The notes: generated by a model from the letters alone, not told the origin. A stretch of DNA of 64,000 bases from Pseudomonas viridiflava (GCF_900580675.1 NZ_UTBG01000150.1:1-64000); one strand, 5' to 3'. Shown: positions 27,337 through 41,193, counted from the first letter of the stretch. Translations and numbers: made by a program.

Positions 27337-28074
27337 TCAGTTCAAGGTGTCGACCTTGACCCGTAAAGTCAGGTCATCGCGACCTTGAGTAGCGTAGCTG
27401 CGGGTTGTAGAGGATTTGTCGGCCTGGGTCTGGCGATTGATGCCCGCCAGGGGAATCCATTCGCCGAGACGACCGCTGACGTTTGTGTCGGTGCTTTGCA
27501 CGTTCACTACATCAGGACGTTCCTGGCTCATGCGGTCACGGTTGGTACTGATCGCCAGGTGCACGGTCTCGCCGGTGACGCTGGCCGTCACGTAGAACCC
27601 CTGGGTAACGTTGCGATACTGCGTCTGGTTTTGCGGGCGGCCATAGGCGTCAGGCTGGGTGGTAGTGAGCGGCACGCTCTGGCCAACCTGGATCAGTGCG
27701 GGCACGCCTTCACTGGCCTGGATCTGCTGGACGCCGCCGTCACGGCTGGCGGTGCCGTAGCTGATGATGCGGGTTTGGCTGTCACCGGTGTTTTGCTGAT
27801 TGTTTTCGTTGGTGTCGACGGTGATCAGCAGCCGCTTGGCGGGCGTGTCCAGTTGCGAGAGCAGGGCGCGCAGGCCCTGGATCTTGCCCGGGTCGGCGTT
27901 AACGATAAGCTGATTGCCATAGGCGCTGACAGTGCCATCCTTGCCGATGAAGTTCTGCGCCACGGGCAGCAGGTCGGCGCTGGTGCGGTTGCTCAGGTTG
28001 ACCACTTCAGTGTCGGCGATTGCCGACACGCTGGTAGTCAGGAGCAGGGCGGTGAGCAGGGTGCGTAGGGACAT
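27337..28074 (-). CDS. Exported protein with a secretin N-domain
   Basis: A 245-residue protein with a clear signal peptide (MSLRTLLTALLLTTSVSAIA, cleavage near residue 20). Residues about 22-80 (VVNLSNRTSADLLPVAQNFI, then GNQLIVNADPGKIQGLRALL) match the small ring-building N1/N-domain of type II/III secretins. The remainder resembles the ascending strands of such proteins (VPALIQVGQSVPLT, GFYVTASVTGETVHLAIS) but lacks a full pore domain. No secretion-system genes are nearby. It is found beside aceA, and its periplasmic function is unknown. Confidence 0.7.
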   Translation of the reverse strand: MSLRTLLTALLLTTSVSAIADTEVVNLSNRTSADLLPVAQNFIGKDGTVSAYGNQLIVNADPGKIQGLRALLSQLDTPAKRLLITVDTNENNQQNTGDSQTRIISYGTASRDGGVQQIQASEGVPALIQVGQSVPLTTTQPDAYGRPQNQTQYRNVTQGFYVTASVTGETVHLAISTNRDRMSQERPDVVNVQSTDTNVSGRLGEWIPLAGINRQTQADKSSTTRSYATQGRDDLTLRVKVDTLN

Positions 28075-28154
28075 GTCCGTTATCTCTGCGAGTCATTTAG
28101 CGTGATAGTGCCAGTTTGTCGGCCCGGCGGGCCGCAAGTTGAATCGTAGACGGC

Positions 28155-28182
28155 AAAATGCCCTGGCATGGCAGGGCATTTT
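28155..28182. terminator. Bidirectional terminator-like palindrome
   Basis: AAAATGCCCTG (28155-28165) / CAGGGCATTTT (28172-28182) with loop GCATGG. It carries A and T tracts on both sides. It lies between the GNAT gene (ends 28287, minus strand) and the secretin-like gene, and so should stop the roxA-GNAT transcript. Confidence 0.75.
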
Positions 28183-28201
28183 GGGTACTGCTGAAGGCGC
28201 C

Positions 28202-28266
28202 ATCGCAGGCAAGCCAGCTCCCACAGGGAAATGCATTCCAAATGTGGGAGCTGGCTTGCCTGCGAT
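28202..28266. repeat. REPIN, type B, inward orientation
   Basis: ATCGCAGGCAAGCCAGCTCC starts at 28202 and its complement ends at 28266, with a short spacer of about 17 bases. The REP sequence differs from type A (CTGGCTTGCCTGCGAT instead of CGGGCTTGCTCGCGAA). The arm order is opposite to that at 41265. Confidence 0.9.
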
Positions 28267-28286
28267 AAGAGCGACTCGGTCTTAGA

Positions 28287-28709
28287 TCAGCCCTCGCGCA
28301 CCATATCCACATGCGGAATCCCGACTTCCAGGAATTCGTCACTGACGACCTTGAAGCCCAGTCGCTCGTAGAACGGCGCGGCATAGACTTGTGCACTCAG
28401 GAACTGCCGCGTCTGGCCGCGCTGCTCGGCCTGGCCGATCACCGCTTCCATCAGCTTGTCGCCGACCTTCAGCCCGCGCCAGTCCTTGAGCACCGATACG
28501 CGGCCGATCTCGCCGCTGGGCAGCAGGCGAGCGGTGCCAATCGGAAAGTCGCCCTCGAACGCGAGGAAATGCATGGCGTCTGCGTCGTCCGCGTCCCACT
28601 CAAGCTCCGGTGGAACCGATTGTTCAGCGACAAATACCGCTTCACGAATGCGCCGAATCTCGGCTATGTCCTTTTGCCAGTCCGCGACACTTACGTGAAT
28701 CCTATTCAT
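28287..28709 (-). CDS. GNAT-family N-acetyltransferase (ElaA/YjcF-like)
   Basis: A 140-residue GCN5-type acetyltransferase. It shows the N-terminal IRRIREAVFVAEQSVPPELEW region, the acetyl-CoA loop SVLKDWRGLKVGDKLMEAVI (about residues 70-90) and FYERLGFKVVSDEFLEVGIPHVDM at the end, typical of the YjcF/ElaA subgroup. The substrate is unknown. ATG 28709 overlaps the roxA stop region by 8 bases, so the two genes are translationally coupled. An association between this enzyme and the ribosomal-protein hydroxylase is suggested by context only. Confidence 0.8.
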   Translation of the reverse strand: MNRIHVSVADWQKDIAEIRRIREAVFVAEQSVPPELEWDADDADAMHFLAFEGDFPIGTARLLPSGEIGRVSVLKDWRGLKVGDKLMEAVIGQAEQRGQTRQFLSAQVYAAPFYERLGFKVVSDEFLEVGIPHVDMVREG

Positions 28710-29868
28710 CGGCAAACCCCAGGCTTCCTTGCTTGACCAGCTCGCACAGCAGGTCGCGGCCATCTTCATCCGCCAGCCACGCGCCGAGGTTTTCGGCGTG
28801 CAGGGCATCGGCTGCGCACACCAGCTTCAGCAGTTCACGCAGCTTGCCCGGCAGATAACGGCTCTGGCCGCTGGCGAACAACAGGACGTCGTCGTCCACT
28901 TCGGACCAGGCCAGGCGCGCGCTTGGGTTACGCACCAGAATCGCGCCGTCTTCCAGGCTGCTGATGAAGTCCTGCTCGTCCAGTTCTTCGCCGGCCACCA
29001 GTTCGGGGTAGCGGGGCTCGGTCATGAACTGGCCGAACCAGGTCAGCAGCATGCGCTCGTCGCTCATGTGCTCGGCCAGCAAGCTCTTGAGGCGGTCGAG
29101 GGCGTCGCTCTGGATCTGGTGCGGGTCGCTGGCCGGCTGGGCGTCGGCGTCGGTGTAACGCTCTTCGTCGGTCAGGTACTGGCTGAGGAAGTCGGTGAAG
29201 TGGGTCAGCACTTCGGCGGCGCTCGGTGCACGGAAGCCGACCGAGTAGGTCATGCAATCGTCTTCGGCAATCCCGAAGTGCGCCAGGCGCGGCGGCAGGT
29301 AGAGCATGTCGCCCGGTTCCAGCACCCATTCGGCGCTTTCTTCGAATTCGGCGAGGATGCGCAGGTCGGCGTGTTGCAGCAGCGGGCTTTCGGAGCTGCA
29401 CATCTGGCCGATCTTCCAGTTGCGCTTGCCCTGGGCTTGCAGCAGGAACACGTCGTAGTTATCGAAGTGCGGGCCAACACTGCCGCCGGGGGCGGCAAAG
29501 CTGATCATCACGTCGTCGATGCGCCAGCTTGGCAGGAAGCGGAATTGCTCCAGCAGTTCGGCGACTTCCGGCACGAACTGGTCGACCGCCTGCACCAGCA
29601 GGGTCCACTCGCGCTCGGGCAGGGTGCTGAAGGTGTCTTCGGCGAACGGGCCGCGACGCAGTTCCCACGGACGCTCGCCGTGTTCGATGACCAGACGCGA
29701 TTCGACTTCCTCTTCCAGGGCCAGGCCTGCGAGTTCGTCGGCGTCGATCGGGCTTTCGAAATCAGGGATGGCCTGACGGATCAGCAGCGGCTTCTTCTGC
29801 CAGTAGTCGCGCAGGAATTCCCGTGCAGTGATGCCGCCCAGAAGTTGAAGAGGGATATCAGGATTCAT
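28702..29868 (-). CDS. roxA: Ribosomal protein L16 arginine hydroxylase (JmjC/cupin oxygenase)
   Basis: A 388-residue 2-oxoglutarate- and Fe(II)-dependent oxygenase of the YcfD/RoxA family, which hydroxylates an Arg of 50S protein L16. The iron facial triad is visible as His134 and Asp136 (GPHFDNYD) and His197 (LAHFG). A C-terminal dimerisation/winged-helix part follows (about 215-388), rich in acidic residues. The start ATG 29868 has an AGG site; an in-frame codon at 29892 has none. It is downstream of purB, separated by a terminator, and coupled to the GNAT gene. Confidence 0.87.
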   Translation of the reverse strand: MNPDIPLQLLGGITAREFLRDYWQKKPLLIRQAIPDFESPIDADELAGLALEEEVESRLVIEHGERPWELRRGPFAEDTFSTLPEREWTLLVQAVDQFVPEVAELLEQFRFLPSWRIDDVMISFAAPGGSVGPHFDNYDVFLLQAQGKRNWKIGQMCSSESPLLQHADLRILAEFEESAEWVLEPGDMLYLPPRLAHFGIAEDDCMTYSVGFRAPSAAEVLTHFTDFLSQYLTDEERYTDADAQPASDPHQIQSDALDRLKSLLAEHMSDERMLLTWFGQFMTEPRYPELVAGEELDEQDFISSLEDGAILVRNPSARLAWSEVDDDVLLFASGQSRYLPGKLRELLKLVCAADALHAENLGAWLADEDGRDLLCELVKQGSLGFADE

Positions 29869-29905
29869 GTGTAACCTATTGAAAAAAAGCACTTTTCAGA
29901 CTGGA

Positions 29906-29932
29906 ATAAAAACGCCCGGCGCGGCCGGGCGT
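29906..29932 (-). terminator. Intrinsic terminator of purB
   Basis: Stem ACGCCCGGC (29912-29920) / GCCGGGCGT (29924-29932), 3-nt loop, followed on the minus strand by UUUUUAUU. It lies 20 bases after the purB stop. Confidence 0.9.
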
Positions 29933-29952
29933 CTCAAAGGGTCGAGCGATGA

Positions 29953-31410
<1,458 letters not shown>

Positions 31411-31446
31411 TTACGCGTGAGGCTATAAAAAATCGGTTGCGGCGAC

Positions 31447-32070
31447 TTATTCGTTGCGCATCAACGGGTAAAGCTCTTTAAGCAATTTGCGTCGGCTGAT
31501 TACCAGCTGCCAGCGATGGCCGCCCAACTGCCGCCACAACCGCGCCGAACGAATACCGGCCAGGAGCAAAGCGCGGATTTTCGAGGCGTTGTTCGGTTGT
31601 TGCAGGTTGCGCATGTCGCCGTGCACCTGAATGCGCTGGCGCAAGGTGCTCAAAGTGTCCTGGTACAGCGCGCCACAGGCCGCGATCACGTTTTCGTGGG
31701 CCGGGCCGAAGTGTTCGACCTGGGACTGAATCTGCGGCAGGCGCTTGCCGATGACCTCCAGCATGTCTTCACGCTTGGCCAATTGACGCTCCAGGCCGAG
31801 CATCGACAGGGCGTAGCGCAATGGCTCGCGCTGCAAGGTGCTGGGGTCGCGCTCCAGTGCGCCGATCAGCGCGCGATAGCCTTCACGCAGCGCCAGGTCG
31901 TCGCCACCGTAGACTTCCAGGGTGTCCTTGGGGTCGCGGATCAGCAGGCTGCCGAGCATGCAGGTCAGGCCTGCCTCGGTGACCTGGCCGGTCTTGGCGA
32001 TCTTGTCCACCAGCACCGCCGCGAGGAAAACCCCGCCGAGTGCCGTCAATTGCTCCTGGGTCGGGCTCAT
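31447..32070 (-). CDS. hflD: HflD, high-frequency-lysogenisation homologue
   Basis: A 207-residue helical, peripherally membrane-associated protein. The match is to the HflD family ([20 protein letters not shown] at the N-terminus, [21 protein letters not shown] and [20 protein letters not shown] toward the end). In E. coli HflD affects lambda CII stability; its cellular role is unclear. The gene overlaps the mnmA stop by 4 bases (ATGA), as in many gamma-proteobacteria where hflD lies between mnmA and purB. Confidence 0.9.
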   Translation of the reverse strand: MSPTQEQLTALGGVFLAAVLVDKIAKTGQVTEAGLTCMLGSLLIRDPKDTLEVYGGDDLALREGYRALIGALERDPSTLQREPLRYALSMLGLERQLAKREDMLEVIGKRLPQIQSQVEHFGPAHENVIAACGALYQDTLSTLRQRIQVHGDMRNLQQPNNASKIRALLLAGIRSARLWRQLGGHRWQLVISRRKLLKELYPLMRNE

Positions 32071-33191
32071 GCCGGGTTGCTCCAGGCTTCGGCGACTTCA
32101 ATCACGCCGCCGCCCAGGCAGATTTCGCCGTCATAGAACACCACGGACTGGCCCGGGGTGACCGCTCGTTGCGGGTCATCAAAGGTGGCGCGGTAGCCGC
32201 TGGCGGTTTTTTCCAGGGTGCAGGGCTGGTCGCCCTGGCGGTAACGCACTTTGGCGGTGAGGCGGCGCGGGGTGCTCAGGTCGATCGGGTTGACCCAATA
32301 GATCTCCGAAGCCAGCAGCGCGCCCGAGAACAGCAGCGGGTGCTCGTTGCCCTGGCCGACGATCAGCACGTTGTGCTCAAGGTCCTTGACCAGCACGTAC
32401 CACGGCTCTTCACCGGCGTCTTTCAAGCCGCCGATGCCCAGGCCCTGGCGCTGGCCGATGGTGTGGTACATCAGGCCATGGTGGCGGCCGATGACTTCAC
32501 CCTCGGTGGTCTTGATCTCGCCCGGCTGCGCCGGCAGGTATTGCTTGAGGAAGTCGCTGAAGCGGCGTTCGCCGATAAAGCAGATCCCGGTGGAGTCTTT
32601 TTTCTTGGCAGTGGCCAGGCCGTGTTTCTCGGCGATCCGGCGCACTTCGGGTTTTTCCAGCTCGCCCACCGGGAACAGGGTCTTGGCGATCTGTTCGCCG
32701 CCGACGGCGTGCAGGAAGTAGCTCTGGTCCTTGTTCGGGTCCAGGCCCTTGAGCAGTTCGGTGCGGCCATCGATATCGCGACGGCGTACGTAGTGGCCAG
32801 TGGCAATCAGATCGGCGCCAAGGATCATGGCGTAGTCGAGGAACGCCTTGAACTTGATCTCGCGGTTACACAGGATGTCCGGGTTCGGCGTGCGGCCGGC
32901 CTTGTATTCGGCGAGGAAGTGCTCGAACACGTTGTCCCAGTATTCGGCGGCAAAATTGGCGGTGTGCAGCTTGATGCCGATTTTGTCGCAGACAGCCTGG
33001 GCATCCGCCAGGTCGTCCATCGCGGTGCAATATTCCGTTCCATCGTCTTCTTCCCAGTTCTTCATGAACAGGCCTTCCACCTCATAACCCTGCTCCATGA
33101 GCAGAACGGCGGAAACGGAAGAATCCACGCCGCCGGACATACCGACGATGACGCGCTTCTTTTGTGTGTCAGAAGGGGCTGGATCACGCAT
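32067..33191 (-). CDS. mnmA: tRNA-uridine 2-sulfurtransferase MnmA
   Basis: A 374-residue enzyme that thiolates U34 of tRNA-Lys, -Glu and -Gln. The ATP-pyrophosphatase PP-loop SGGVDSS is at residues 19-25; the two catalytic cysteines are seen in [10 protein letters not shown] and [12 protein letters not shown]. The C-terminal beta-barrel begins near residue 290. It receives sulfur from TusE, and the tusEBCD genes lie in the same window (53.4-54.8 kb). It is co-directional with the Nudix gene 59 bases upstream and coupled to hflD. Confidence 0.96.
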   Translation of the reverse strand: MRDPAPSDTQKKRVIVGMSGGVDSSVSAVLLMEQGYEVEGLFMKNWEEDDGTEYCTAMDDLADAQAVCDKIGIKLHTANFAAEYWDNVFEHFLAEYKAGRTPNPDILCNREIKFKAFLDYAMILGADLIATGHYVRRRDIDGRTELLKGLDPNKDQSYFLHAVGGEQIAKTLFPVGELEKPEVRRIAEKHGLATAKKKDSTGICFIGERRFSDFLKQYLPAQPGEIKTTEGEVIGRHHGLMYHTIGQRQGLGIGGLKDAGEEPWYVLVKDLEHNVLIVGQGNEHPLLFSGALLASEIYWVNPIDLSTPRRLTAKVRYRQGDQPCTLEKTASGYRATFDDPQRAVTPGQSVVFYDGEICLGGGVIEVAEAWSNPA

Positions 33192-33250
33192 AGGGTTTCA
33201 ACGGGTGTCTTGAAAAAGGACGCGATTCTATCAGGCCGAAGCCCTCAAGG

Positions 33251-33697
33251 CTAAAGAGAAGGGCGGATCAATTCCAGACTGTGGCGCTGGCCGCTCAAAT
33301 AATCATCAATACAGCGGATGATCAGCTCGCTGCGCCAGCTGTCGCGCAGGGCCATCAGCTCGTCACGGCTGAGCCAGCGCGCACGCACGATACCTTCGTC
33401 GAGTTGATAGTCCGGGTGGTGTTTCAGGGCCTTGGCGGTAAAGCATACGCGCTGGTAGGTCACGCCATTGCTGGGCGCGGTGTACAGGTAGATCCCGACA
33501 ATCCCGGTGGCTTCGACGTCCCAGCCGGTTTCCTCGAGGGTTTCGCGCACGGCTGCTTCGGTCAGGGTTTCGTTCGGGTCCAGGTGGCCGGCGGGCTGAT
33601 TGAGCACGGCGCGGCCGCCCTTGAGTTCTTCGACCATCAGGAAGCGGCCGTTGTCTTCGACGATGGTGGCGACGGTGATGTGGGGTTGCCAGGTCAT
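33251..33697 (-). CDS. Nudix hydrolase (NudJ-like)
   Basis: A 148-residue Nudix-fold hydrolase. The Nudix box is complete, with the pattern G-x5-E-x7-R-E-x2-E-E-x-G spanning about residues 37-59 (start GHLDPNE, end EETGW). The organisation, position before mnmA and length fit NudJ-type enzymes, which hydrolyse nucleoside di/triphosphates and HMP-pyrophosphate; the substrate here is unproven. It starts at ATG 33697 and probably heads the mnmA operon. Confidence 0.87.
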   Translation of the reverse strand: MTWQPHITVATIVEDNGRFLMVEELKGGRAVLNQPAGHLDPNETLTEAAVRETLEETGWDVEATGIVGIYLYTAPSNGVTYQRVCFTAKALKHHPDYQLDEGIVRARWLSRDELMALRDSWRSELIIRCIDDYLSGQRHSLELIRPSL

Positions 33698-33749
33698 TCA
33701 AAACCTCGATTCGAGATGCGACACTGTCTTTGTGCAGGATTGCAGTCAG

Positions 33750-33839
33750 TGTGGGAGCGGGCTTGCTCGCGAAAGCGCTGGGTCAGATTATGCGTCGGGC
33801 GACTGGCGTACCGCATTCGCGAGCAAGCCCGCTCCCACA
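33750..33839. repeat. REPIN, type A
   Basis: TGTGGGAGCGGGCTTGCTCG starts at 33750 with its complement ending at 33839, same family as 2132 and 25298. It lies between idh and the Nudix gene. Confidence 0.9.
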
Positions 33840-33872
33840 TTTGATCCGGTTTCTTCAGTGAAATCGGGGGCA

Positions 33873-33903
33873 AAAACACAAACCCCGGCACTCGGCCGGG
33901 GTT
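33873..33903 (-). terminator. Intrinsic terminator of idh
   Basis: Stem AACCCCGGC (33881-33889) / GCCGGGGTT (33895-33903), loop of 5, then a U-rich UUUGUGUUUUUG on the minus strand. It starts 20 bases past the idh stop. Confidence 0.85.
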
Positions 33904-33923
33904 CGTGATGCATCCTTACAACC

Positions 33924-36642
<2,719 letters not shown>

Positions 36643-37899
36643 ATGGGATACAAGAAGATTCAGGTTCCGGCAGTCGGCGACAAAATCACCGTCAATGCAG
36701 ACCATTCTCTCAATGTTCCTGACCAACCGATCATCCCCTATATCGAAGGCGACGGTATCGGCGTCGATATCAGCCCGGTGATGATCAAAGTGGTCGACGC
36801 AGCTGTTGAAAAGGCTTACGGCGGCAAGCGTAAAATCTCCTGGATGGAGGTGTATGCCGGCGAAAAGGCCACTCAAGTCTACGACCAGGACACCTGGCTG
36901 CCTCAGGAAACCCTGGATGCGGTCAAGGATTACGTGGTGTCCATCAAGGGCCCGCTGACCACGCCGGTGGGTGGCGGTATCCGATCACTGAACGTGGCCC
37001 TGCGCCAGCAACTCGATTTGTACGTGTGCCTGCGCCCGGTGCGCTGGTTCGAAGGCGTGCCCAGCCCGGTCAAGAAGCCCGGCGACGTGGACATGACCAT
37101 TTTCCGTGAGAACTCCGAAGACATTTACGCCGGGATCGAGTGGAAAGCCGGCTCGCCCGAAGCGATCAAGGTGATCAAATTCCTCAAAGAAGAAATGGGC
37201 GTGACCAAGATCCGTTTCGACCAGGACTGTGGGATTGGTGTCAAGCCGGTTTCTAAAGAAGGCACCCAGCGCCTGGCGCGCAAGGCCCTGCAATATGTAG
37301 TGGATAACGACCGCGACTCGCTGACCATCGTGCACAAAGGCAACATCATGAAGTTCACCGAGGGTGCCTTCAAGGAATGGGCCTATGAAGTGGCGGCCGA
37401 GGAGTTCGGGGCGACGCTGCTCGACGGTGGGCCCTGGATGCAGTTAAAGAACCCGAAGACCGGCAAGAATGTGGTGGTTAAAGACGCGATTGCCGACGCG
37501 ATGCTCCAGCAAATCCTGCTGCGCCCGGCGGAATACGATGTGATAGCGACTCTTAACCTGAACGGCGACTACCTGTCCGACGCCCTCGCGGCGGAGGTGG
37601 GCGGTATCGGTATTGCACCTGGGGCCAACTTGTCTGACACCGTGGCCATGTTTGAAGCAACCCACGGCACCGCGCCGAAATATGCCGGCAAGGACCAGGT
37701 CAATCCGGGGTCATTGATTTTGTCTGCAGAAATGATGCTGCGCCACATGGGCTGGGTTGAGGCGGCTGACCTGATCATCAAGGGCACCAACGGCGCTATT
37801 TCGGCCAAGACCGTGACCTATGACTTCGAACGCTTGATGGATGGCGCCACATTGGTGTCGTCTTCCGGGTTTGGTGATGCGTTGATCTCGCATATGTAA
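36643..37899 (+). CDS. icd: Isocitrate dehydrogenase, NADP-dependent, homodimeric type
   Basis: A 418-residue enzyme of the E. coli Icd type. The phosphorylatable substrate-binding Ser lies in [13 protein letters not shown] (about residue 115), the metal-binding Asp region in [18 protein letters not shown] (near 305), and the NADP-specific part in [14 protein letters not shown] (near 335). ATG 36643 (MGYKKIQVP) is chosen over in-frame ATG 36631 because TGGAG is 8 bases upstream. Phosphorylation by AceK would divert isocitrate to AceA; aceK is not in this window. Confidence 0.96.
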   Translation: MGYKKIQVPAVGDKITVNADHSLNVPDQPIIPYIEGDGIGVDISPVMIKVVDAAVEKAYGGKRKISWMEVYAGEKATQVYDQDTWLPQETLDAVKDYVVSIKGPLTTPVGGGIRSLNVALRQQLDLYVCLRPVRWFEGVPSPVKKPGDVDMTIFRENSEDIYAGIEWKAGSPEAIKVIKFLKEEMGVTKIRFDQDCGIGVKPVSKEGTQRLARKALQYVVDNDRDSLTIVHKGNIMKFTEGAFKEWAYEVAAEEFGATLLDGGPWMQLKNPKTGKNVVVKDAIADAMLQQILLRPAEYDVIATLNLNGDYLSDALAAEVGGIGIAPGANLSDTVAMFEATHGTAPKYAGKDQVNPGSLILSAEMMLRHMGWVEAADLIIKGTNGAISAKTVTYDFERLMDGATLVSSSGFGDALISHM

Positions 37900-37911
37900 A
37901 AGGCGAAAGCT

Positions 37912-37952
37912 AAAAAACCGGCGAGCCTGATGATTTGGGCCGCCGGTTTTTT
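37912..37952. terminator. Bidirectional terminator between icd and cspD
   Basis: AAAAAACCGGCG (37912-37923) is complementary to CGCCGGTTTTTT (37941-37952), with a partially paired 17-base loop. There are six U at each end, so it can serve both the plus-strand icd and the minus-strand cspD transcripts. Confidence 0.9.
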
Positions 37953-37968
37953 ATTTGTTTAACGCTGA

Positions 37969-38280
37969 TCAGGCCGTTTGTTTGGTCTTTGAGTGACTGG
38001 TTTGATCCGCGCTGGGGGCTTTTTCATGGATTTCGTCGTGGGGTTTTCCAGGTTCAACCGCGCGTGCTGCGCAGATTCCAACAGCGTGCAGGCCCTTGGG
38101 GCCTTGAATGATGTCGAATTCTACTTCCTGGCCCGCTTTCAGCGTCTTATACCCATCCATGGCAATTGCTGAGTAATGCGCAAAAAGATCCTCGTTGGGT
38201 CTTCCTTCGGCATTAATGAATCCATACCCTTTGGCATTGTTAAACCATTTGACTTTGCCGCTGATCTTGACGCCAGACAT
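37969..38280 (-). CDS. cspD: CspD-like cold-shock domain protein
   Basis: A 103-residue protein with one cold-shock domain (about residues 4-70): RNP1 KGYGFIN and RNP2 LFAHYSAI bind single-stranded nucleic acid. The polar C-terminal tail (about 75-103, rich in Lys, Ser, Thr) is longer than in the 67-90-residue relatives. Three in-frame ATGs exist (38298, 38286, 38280); the last is chosen since GAGGG is then 8 bases upstream. CspD is stress-induced in E. coli, where it inhibits replication. It is divergent from clpS as in other gamma-proteobacteria. Confidence 0.88.
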   Translation of the reverse strand: MSGVKISGKVKWFNNAKGYGFINAEGRPNEDLFAHYSAIAMDGYKTLKAGQEVEFDIIQGPKGLHAVGICAARAVEPGKPHDEIHEKAPSADQTSHSKTKQTA

Positions 38281-38302
38281 AACCATATCCCTCTGCACCA
38301 GA

Positions 38303-38316
38303 CTCCATCACTGGAG
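38303..38316 (-). promoter_or_regulatory. Small hairpin in the cspD leader
   Basis: CTCCA (38303-38307) / TGGAG (38312-38316) with a 4-nt loop, 22 bases upstream of the cspD start codon. Cold-shock leaders are often structured; this one is short and its role is a guess. Confidence 0.3.
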
Positions 38317-38376
38317 TATCATCCAGTTTATCCGTCCTAACCCGAATAAATAAGGTTGACTGCGCGGACCTTTTTT

Positions 38377-38389
38377 ACCCACTGTGGGT
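38377..38389. promoter_or_regulatory. Palindrome between cspD and clpS
   Basis: ACCCAC-T-GTGGGT is a perfect dyad about 117 bases upstream of clpS and 97 upstream of cspD. A TTGACT element precedes it on the plus strand (38356-38361). It is a candidate operator for either gene; no regulator is recognised. Confidence 0.35.
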
Positions 38390-38505
38390 TCTATTGGTTG
38401 TAACACCGTTTCGCCGATAGTCAAGGCGACCAGTCAGTCAGCAGTTGAATTTCTGACAGGTCGCCCCCACCACTGTATTTGAACCACTGACGAACCTTTC
38501 TTTCC

Positions 38506-38874
38506 ATGCATGCAATCAGCCAGATTCGACTAACATTCAATCAGGATCGACCGGATCACGAGCACGATGACGACGGTTCTGCAGGCATTGCTGTCCAGGA
38601 GGCCAAGCCTGCTTTACAGGCGCCGCCGATGTACAAGGTGGTTTTGTTCAACGATGACTACACACCGATGGATTTCGTGGTCGAAGTACTCGAGGTGTTT
38701 TTTAACCTGAACCGCGAGTTGGCGACCAAGGTAATGCTGGCCGTTCACACAGAAGGACGGGCAGTATGTGGAGTGTTTACCCGCGACATCGCCGAGACAA
38801 AGGCCATGCAGGTCAACCAGTACGCCAGGGAAAGCCAGCATCCGCTACTCTGTGAAATCGAGAAGGACGGTTAA
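38506..38874 (+). CDS. clpS: ClpS, N-degron adaptor of ClpAP
   Basis: A 122-residue adaptor that delivers proteins with N-terminal Leu, Phe, Tyr or Trp to ClpAP. The core runs from about residue 40: [20 protein letters not shown] holds the Asn-Asp and the hydrophobic-pocket Met, and [18 protein letters not shown] follows. The disordered N-terminal extension (about 1-38) that enters the ClpA pore is present. It is followed 29 bases later by clpA and lies in the same window as bpt and aat, which create the N-degrons. Confidence 0.95.
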   Translation: MHAISQIRLTFNQDRPDHEHDDDGSAGIAVQEAKPALQAPPMYKVVLFNDDYTPMDFVVEVLEVFFNLNRELATKVMLAVHTEGRAVCGVFTRDIAETKAMQVNQYARESQHPLLCEIEKDG

Positions 38875-38903
38875 CGCCGACCACTTGGGTATGAGGTGAA
38901 GCT

Positions 38904-41173
38904 ATGTTAAACCGCGAGCTCGAAGTCACCCTCAATCTTGCCTTCAAGGAGGCCCGTTCGAAGCGTCATGAATTCATGACCGTCGAACACCTGCTGCTGG
39001 CACTTTTGGATAACGAAGCTGCCGCCACCGTTCTACGTGCGTGCGGCGCCAACCTCGACAAACTCAAGCATGACCTGCAGGAGTTTATCGACTCCACCAC
39101 GCCACTGATCCCCGTGCATGACGAGGACCGCGAAACCCAGCCAACCCTGGGCTTCCAGCGGGTATTGCAGCGTGCTGTTTTCCACGTACAGAGCTCCGGT
39201 AAGCGTGAAGTCACGGGCGCCAACGTGCTTGTGGCGATTTTCAGCGAACAGGAAAGCCAGGCAGTGTTCCTGCTCAAGCAGCAGAGCGTTGCCCGTATTG
39301 ATGTCGTTAACTACATCGCCCACGGTATCTCCAAGGTGCCTGGGCACGGCGATCATTCCGAGGGTGAGCAGGATATGCAGGACGACGAGGGCGGTGAGTC
39401 TTCTTCTTCGGGCAATCCATTGGATGCCTATGCCAGCAACCTCAATGAACTGGCGCGCCAGGGGCGGATCGATCCGCTGGTGGGGCGTGAGCTTGAGGTT
39501 GAGCGTGTAGCGCAGATTCTTGCTCGTCGTCGCAAGAATAACCCGTTGCTGGTGGGTGAGGCAGGCGTGGGTAAAACCGCGATCGCCGAAGGCCTGGCCA
39601 AGCGCATCGTCGACAACCAGGTGCCTGACCTGTTGGCAAACAGCGTCGTCTACTCGCTTGACCTGGGCGCGTTGCTCGCCGGGACCAAGTACCGTGGCGA
39701 TTTCGAGAAGCGCTTCAAGGCGTTGCTCGGCGAGCTGAAAAAACGCCCGCAGGCGATCCTGTTTATCGATGAAATCCACACCATCATTGGTGCCGGTGCG
39801 GCATCCGGTGGGGTGATGGACGCCTCCAACCTGCTCAAGCCGCTGCTGTCGTCGGGTGATATCCGTTGCATCGGCTCGACCACGTTCCAGGAATTTCGCG
39901 GCATCTTGAAAAAGACCGTGCCCTGGCGCGCCGCTTCCAGAAAGTCGATGTGTCCGAACCTTCGGTGGAAGACACCATCGGTATCCTGCGCGGGCTCAAG
40001 GGGCGTTTCGAAGCGCACCACGGCATCGAGTACACCGATGAAGCCTTGCGTGCGGCGGCTGAGTTGGCGTCGCGTTACATCAATGATCGGCACATGCCGG
40101 ACAAAGCTATCGACGTAATCGACGAGGCGGGTGCCTACCAGCGCCTGCAACCGGTAGAGAATCGTGTGAAGCGCATCGATGTGCCTCAGGTCGAGGACAT
40201 TGTGGCGAAAATCGCGCGAATTCCGCCAAAACACGTCAACACGTCCGACCGCGAGCTGCTGCGCAACCTGGAACGCGATCTGAAGCTGACCGTGTTCGGT
40301 CAGGATGCAGCCATCGACTCGCTGTCCACTGCGATCAAACTGTCGCGTGCGGGCCTCAAGTCACCGGACAAGCCCGTGGGTTCGTTCCTGTTCGCAGGCC
40401 CGACCGGCGTCGGCAAGACCGAGGCGGCACGGCAGTTGGCCAAGGCGATGGGGATCGAACTGGTTCGCTTCGACATGTCCGAATACATGGAGCGACACAC
40501 TGTGTCGCGCCTGATCGGTGCGCCTCCGGGCTATGTCGGGTTTGACCAGGGCGGTCTGTTGACCGAAGCGATCACCAAGCAGCCGCATTGCGTATTGCTG
40601 CTCGATGAAATCGAGAAGGCGCATCCGGAAGTCTTCAACCTGCTGCTGCAGGTCATGGACCACGGCACCCTGACCGACAACAACGGGCGCAAGGCGGACT
40701 TCCGCAACGTGATCGTGATCATGACCACCAACGCCGGTGCCGAAACGGCCGCGCGGGCCTCGATCGGCTTCAGCCATCAGGATCACTCCTCCGATGCAAT
40801 GGAAGTGATCAAAAAGAGCTTTACGCCGGAGTTCCGCAACCGCCTGGACACCATTATCCAGTTTGGTCGCCTCAGCCACGAGGTTATCAAAAGTGTGGTG
40901 GACAAGTTCCTTACCGAGCTTCAAGCGCAGTTGGAAGACAAGCGCGTGCAGCTGGAAGTGACAGACGCGGCGCGCAGCTGGCTGGCCGAGGGTGGTTACG
41001 ACGCAGCGATGGGCGCACGCCCGATGGCGCGTCTGATCCAGGACAAGATCAAGCGGCCCTTGGCCGAAGAGATCCTGTTTGGCGAGCTGTCCGACCATGG
41101 TGGCGTAGTGCATATCGATTTGAAGGATGGCGAGCTGACCTTCGATTTCGAAACCACTGCTGAAATGGCCTGA
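38904..41173 (+). pseudogene. clpA: ClpA unfoldase, split by a one-base deletion
   Basis: Intact ClpA would be about 756 residues. The N-domain (1-145) and first AAA+ module (Walker A GEAGVGKT at 218-225, then LFIDEIHTIIGAG) read in one frame to codon 335. There EFRGIL is followed by out-of-frame residues and a stop at 40118. The second frame continues with EKDRALARRFQKVDVSEPS through the second Walker A (GPTGVGKTE) to the stop at 41173. The expected reading ATC-TTC-GAA-AAA is found as ATCTTGAAAAA, so one base (probably C) is missing between 39907 and 39908. Either a real lesion or a sequencing error next to a run of five A. Everything else looks functional. Confidence 0.9.
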
Positions 41174-41193
41174 TCGTTTACTGCACTAAAGCA

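Noticed and set aside
27239..27388. Plus-strand frame encoding a hydrophobic 49-residue peptide
   Set aside because: It crosses the operator-like dyad and overlaps the 3' end of the secretin-like gene in antisense; a GAGG site exists but nothing else supports it.
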